NCBI GenBank assembly: GCA_937951695.1
Contig: CALFBL010000400.1
Span: 1 to 6,062 of the forward strand
Length of the DNA stretch: 6,062 bases
From: an uncultured Granulosicoccaceae bacterium
Lineage (GTDB): Bacteria; Pseudomonadota; Gammaproteobacteria; Granulosicoccales; Granulosicoccaceae
Direction of reading: 5' to 3'
In this document: one piece after another, positions 5,444 through 6,062 of the stretch
Layout: the number at the start of each line of letters is the position of its first letter
How positions within the stretch are numbered: the first letter of the stretch is position 1
Notes under the pieces: generated by a model
Told to the model about the DNA's origin: nothing
Seen by the model: the letters and a program-made list of their open reading frames with translations, nothing else
Database searches by the model: none
Program-made: the position numbers and the translations under genes

Positions 5444-6062
5444 CAGTGGTCCACCACAGGGTTTACCGGTTTGATTGCTAGATACAGCCTGACGAGTAGT
5501 GGTCGCAGCATCAGCGCCAATGCACCCGAGAACAAGATGATCAGCCCTTGAATGGCCACGACCATTTCCCGGGTAATTTGCGGTATTTCAAAATTTAATT
5601 CAGCCCCACCCTGATACAACACACCAAACAACAGGCTCGCCAGAATAATACCGACAGGATGATTGCGCCCCATCAGCGACACCGCAATGCCGGTAAAGCC
5701 ATAGCCAGCGGTGAAGTTATTGATGATCTTATGATGCACACCCATGATTTCATTCACGGCCACAAAGCCTGCCAATGCCCCGGATAGACACATGGCAGAA
5801 ATGATGACACTCTTGGGACGAATCCCCGCGTACAACGCCGCCGATTCACTTTGACCTGCGGTACGCAGTTCGTAACCCCATCGCGTGCGCCACACGTACA
5901 GCCAGACCAGCACACAGCACACCAGCGCCAGAATGAGCGAGAGATTCAGGGGTGTGCGCGTAATCGTATAGCCAAACCAACCGAACACTTCGTGCATGGG
6001 CGGTAACCAGCTGGCTTCGGCAAAAGTACGAGACTCGGGCGACATCTGCCCCGGCTCACGCA
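5443..6062 (-). CDS. BMP-family ABC transporter permease (NupP/YufP-like), C-terminal part (5' end outside window)
   Basis: The second, larger permease of the same importer. About 205 residues are visible and the frame stays open to the window edge, upstream of the ATG at 6045, so that ATG is internal. Family proteins are usually about 350 residues, so roughly the N-terminal 40% is missing. Visible landmarks: a membrane segment (LSLILALVCCVLVWLYV), the coupling region RTRWGYELRTAGQSESAALYAGI, LSGALAGFVAVNEIMGVH, TAGYGFTGIAVSLMGRNHPVGIILASLLFGVLYQGGAELNF, and a final helix (VAIQGLIILFSGALALML). It ends in TGATG, sharing one base with the start of the second permease, so the two form a heterodimeric channel made from one mRNA. 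Nucleoside specificity is inferred from the family only. Confidence 0.92.
   Translation of the reverse strand, partial: REPGQMSPESRTFAEASWLPPMHEVFGWFGYTITRTPLNLSLILALVCCVLVWLYVWRTRWGYELRTAGQSESAALYAGIRPKSVIISAMCLSGALAGFVAVNEIMGVHHKIINNFTAGYGFTGIAVSLMGRNHPVGIILASLLFGVLYQGGAELNFEIPQITREMVVAIQGLIILFSGALALMLRPLLVRLYLAIKPVNPVVDH

Overview
The window looks like a stretch of a free-living, probably marine or soil, proteobacterial chromosome of moderate GC content. Gammaproteobacteria is my best guess, but this rests only on protein style and codon use and no marker gene is present. I see no phage, transposase, CRISPR array, rRNA or tRNA. Nothing here is a clearly new multi-gene system. The genes belong to known families, and the unusual points are a frameshifted gene, a small unrecognised acidic protein and structured intergenic DNA.

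Layout. Positions 1-1236 (+ strand) hold the end of a polar amino acid ABC transporter operon: the 3' part of a membrane permease, then a complete GlnQ/HisP-type ATPase. Positions 1237-1526 are a convergent gap with no gene. From 1527 to the right edge everything lies on the - strand. Read in transcription order, right to left, this is: a BMP-family (nucleoside-type) ABC permease cut by the window edge; a second permease of the same type sharing 1 nt with the first; a cysteine-based tyrosine/dual-specificity phosphatase; a threonine-aldolase-family PLP enzyme; a 62-residue acidic protein; a GFA-family zinc protein; and a CYTH-domain protein whose reading frame is broken about 28 codons from its start.

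How the genes relate. The two permeases form one importer with a substrate-binding lipoprotein and an ATPase that must lie outside the window. The five genes after them are spaced by 15 to about 90 nt, so they could be read from the same transcript or from one or two internal promoters. They do not form a pathway that I recognise. The phosphatase-to-aldolase gap is nearly filled by a 9-bp-stem inverted repeat followed by a perfect 16-bp tandem duplication carrying the probable ribosome binding site of the aldolase.

The most useful correction to an automatic annotation is at 1527-2043. The ORF visible at 1527-1952 lacks its true N-terminus, which is encoded in another frame at 1963-2043. Joining the two gives a full-length CYTH protein of about 171 residues.
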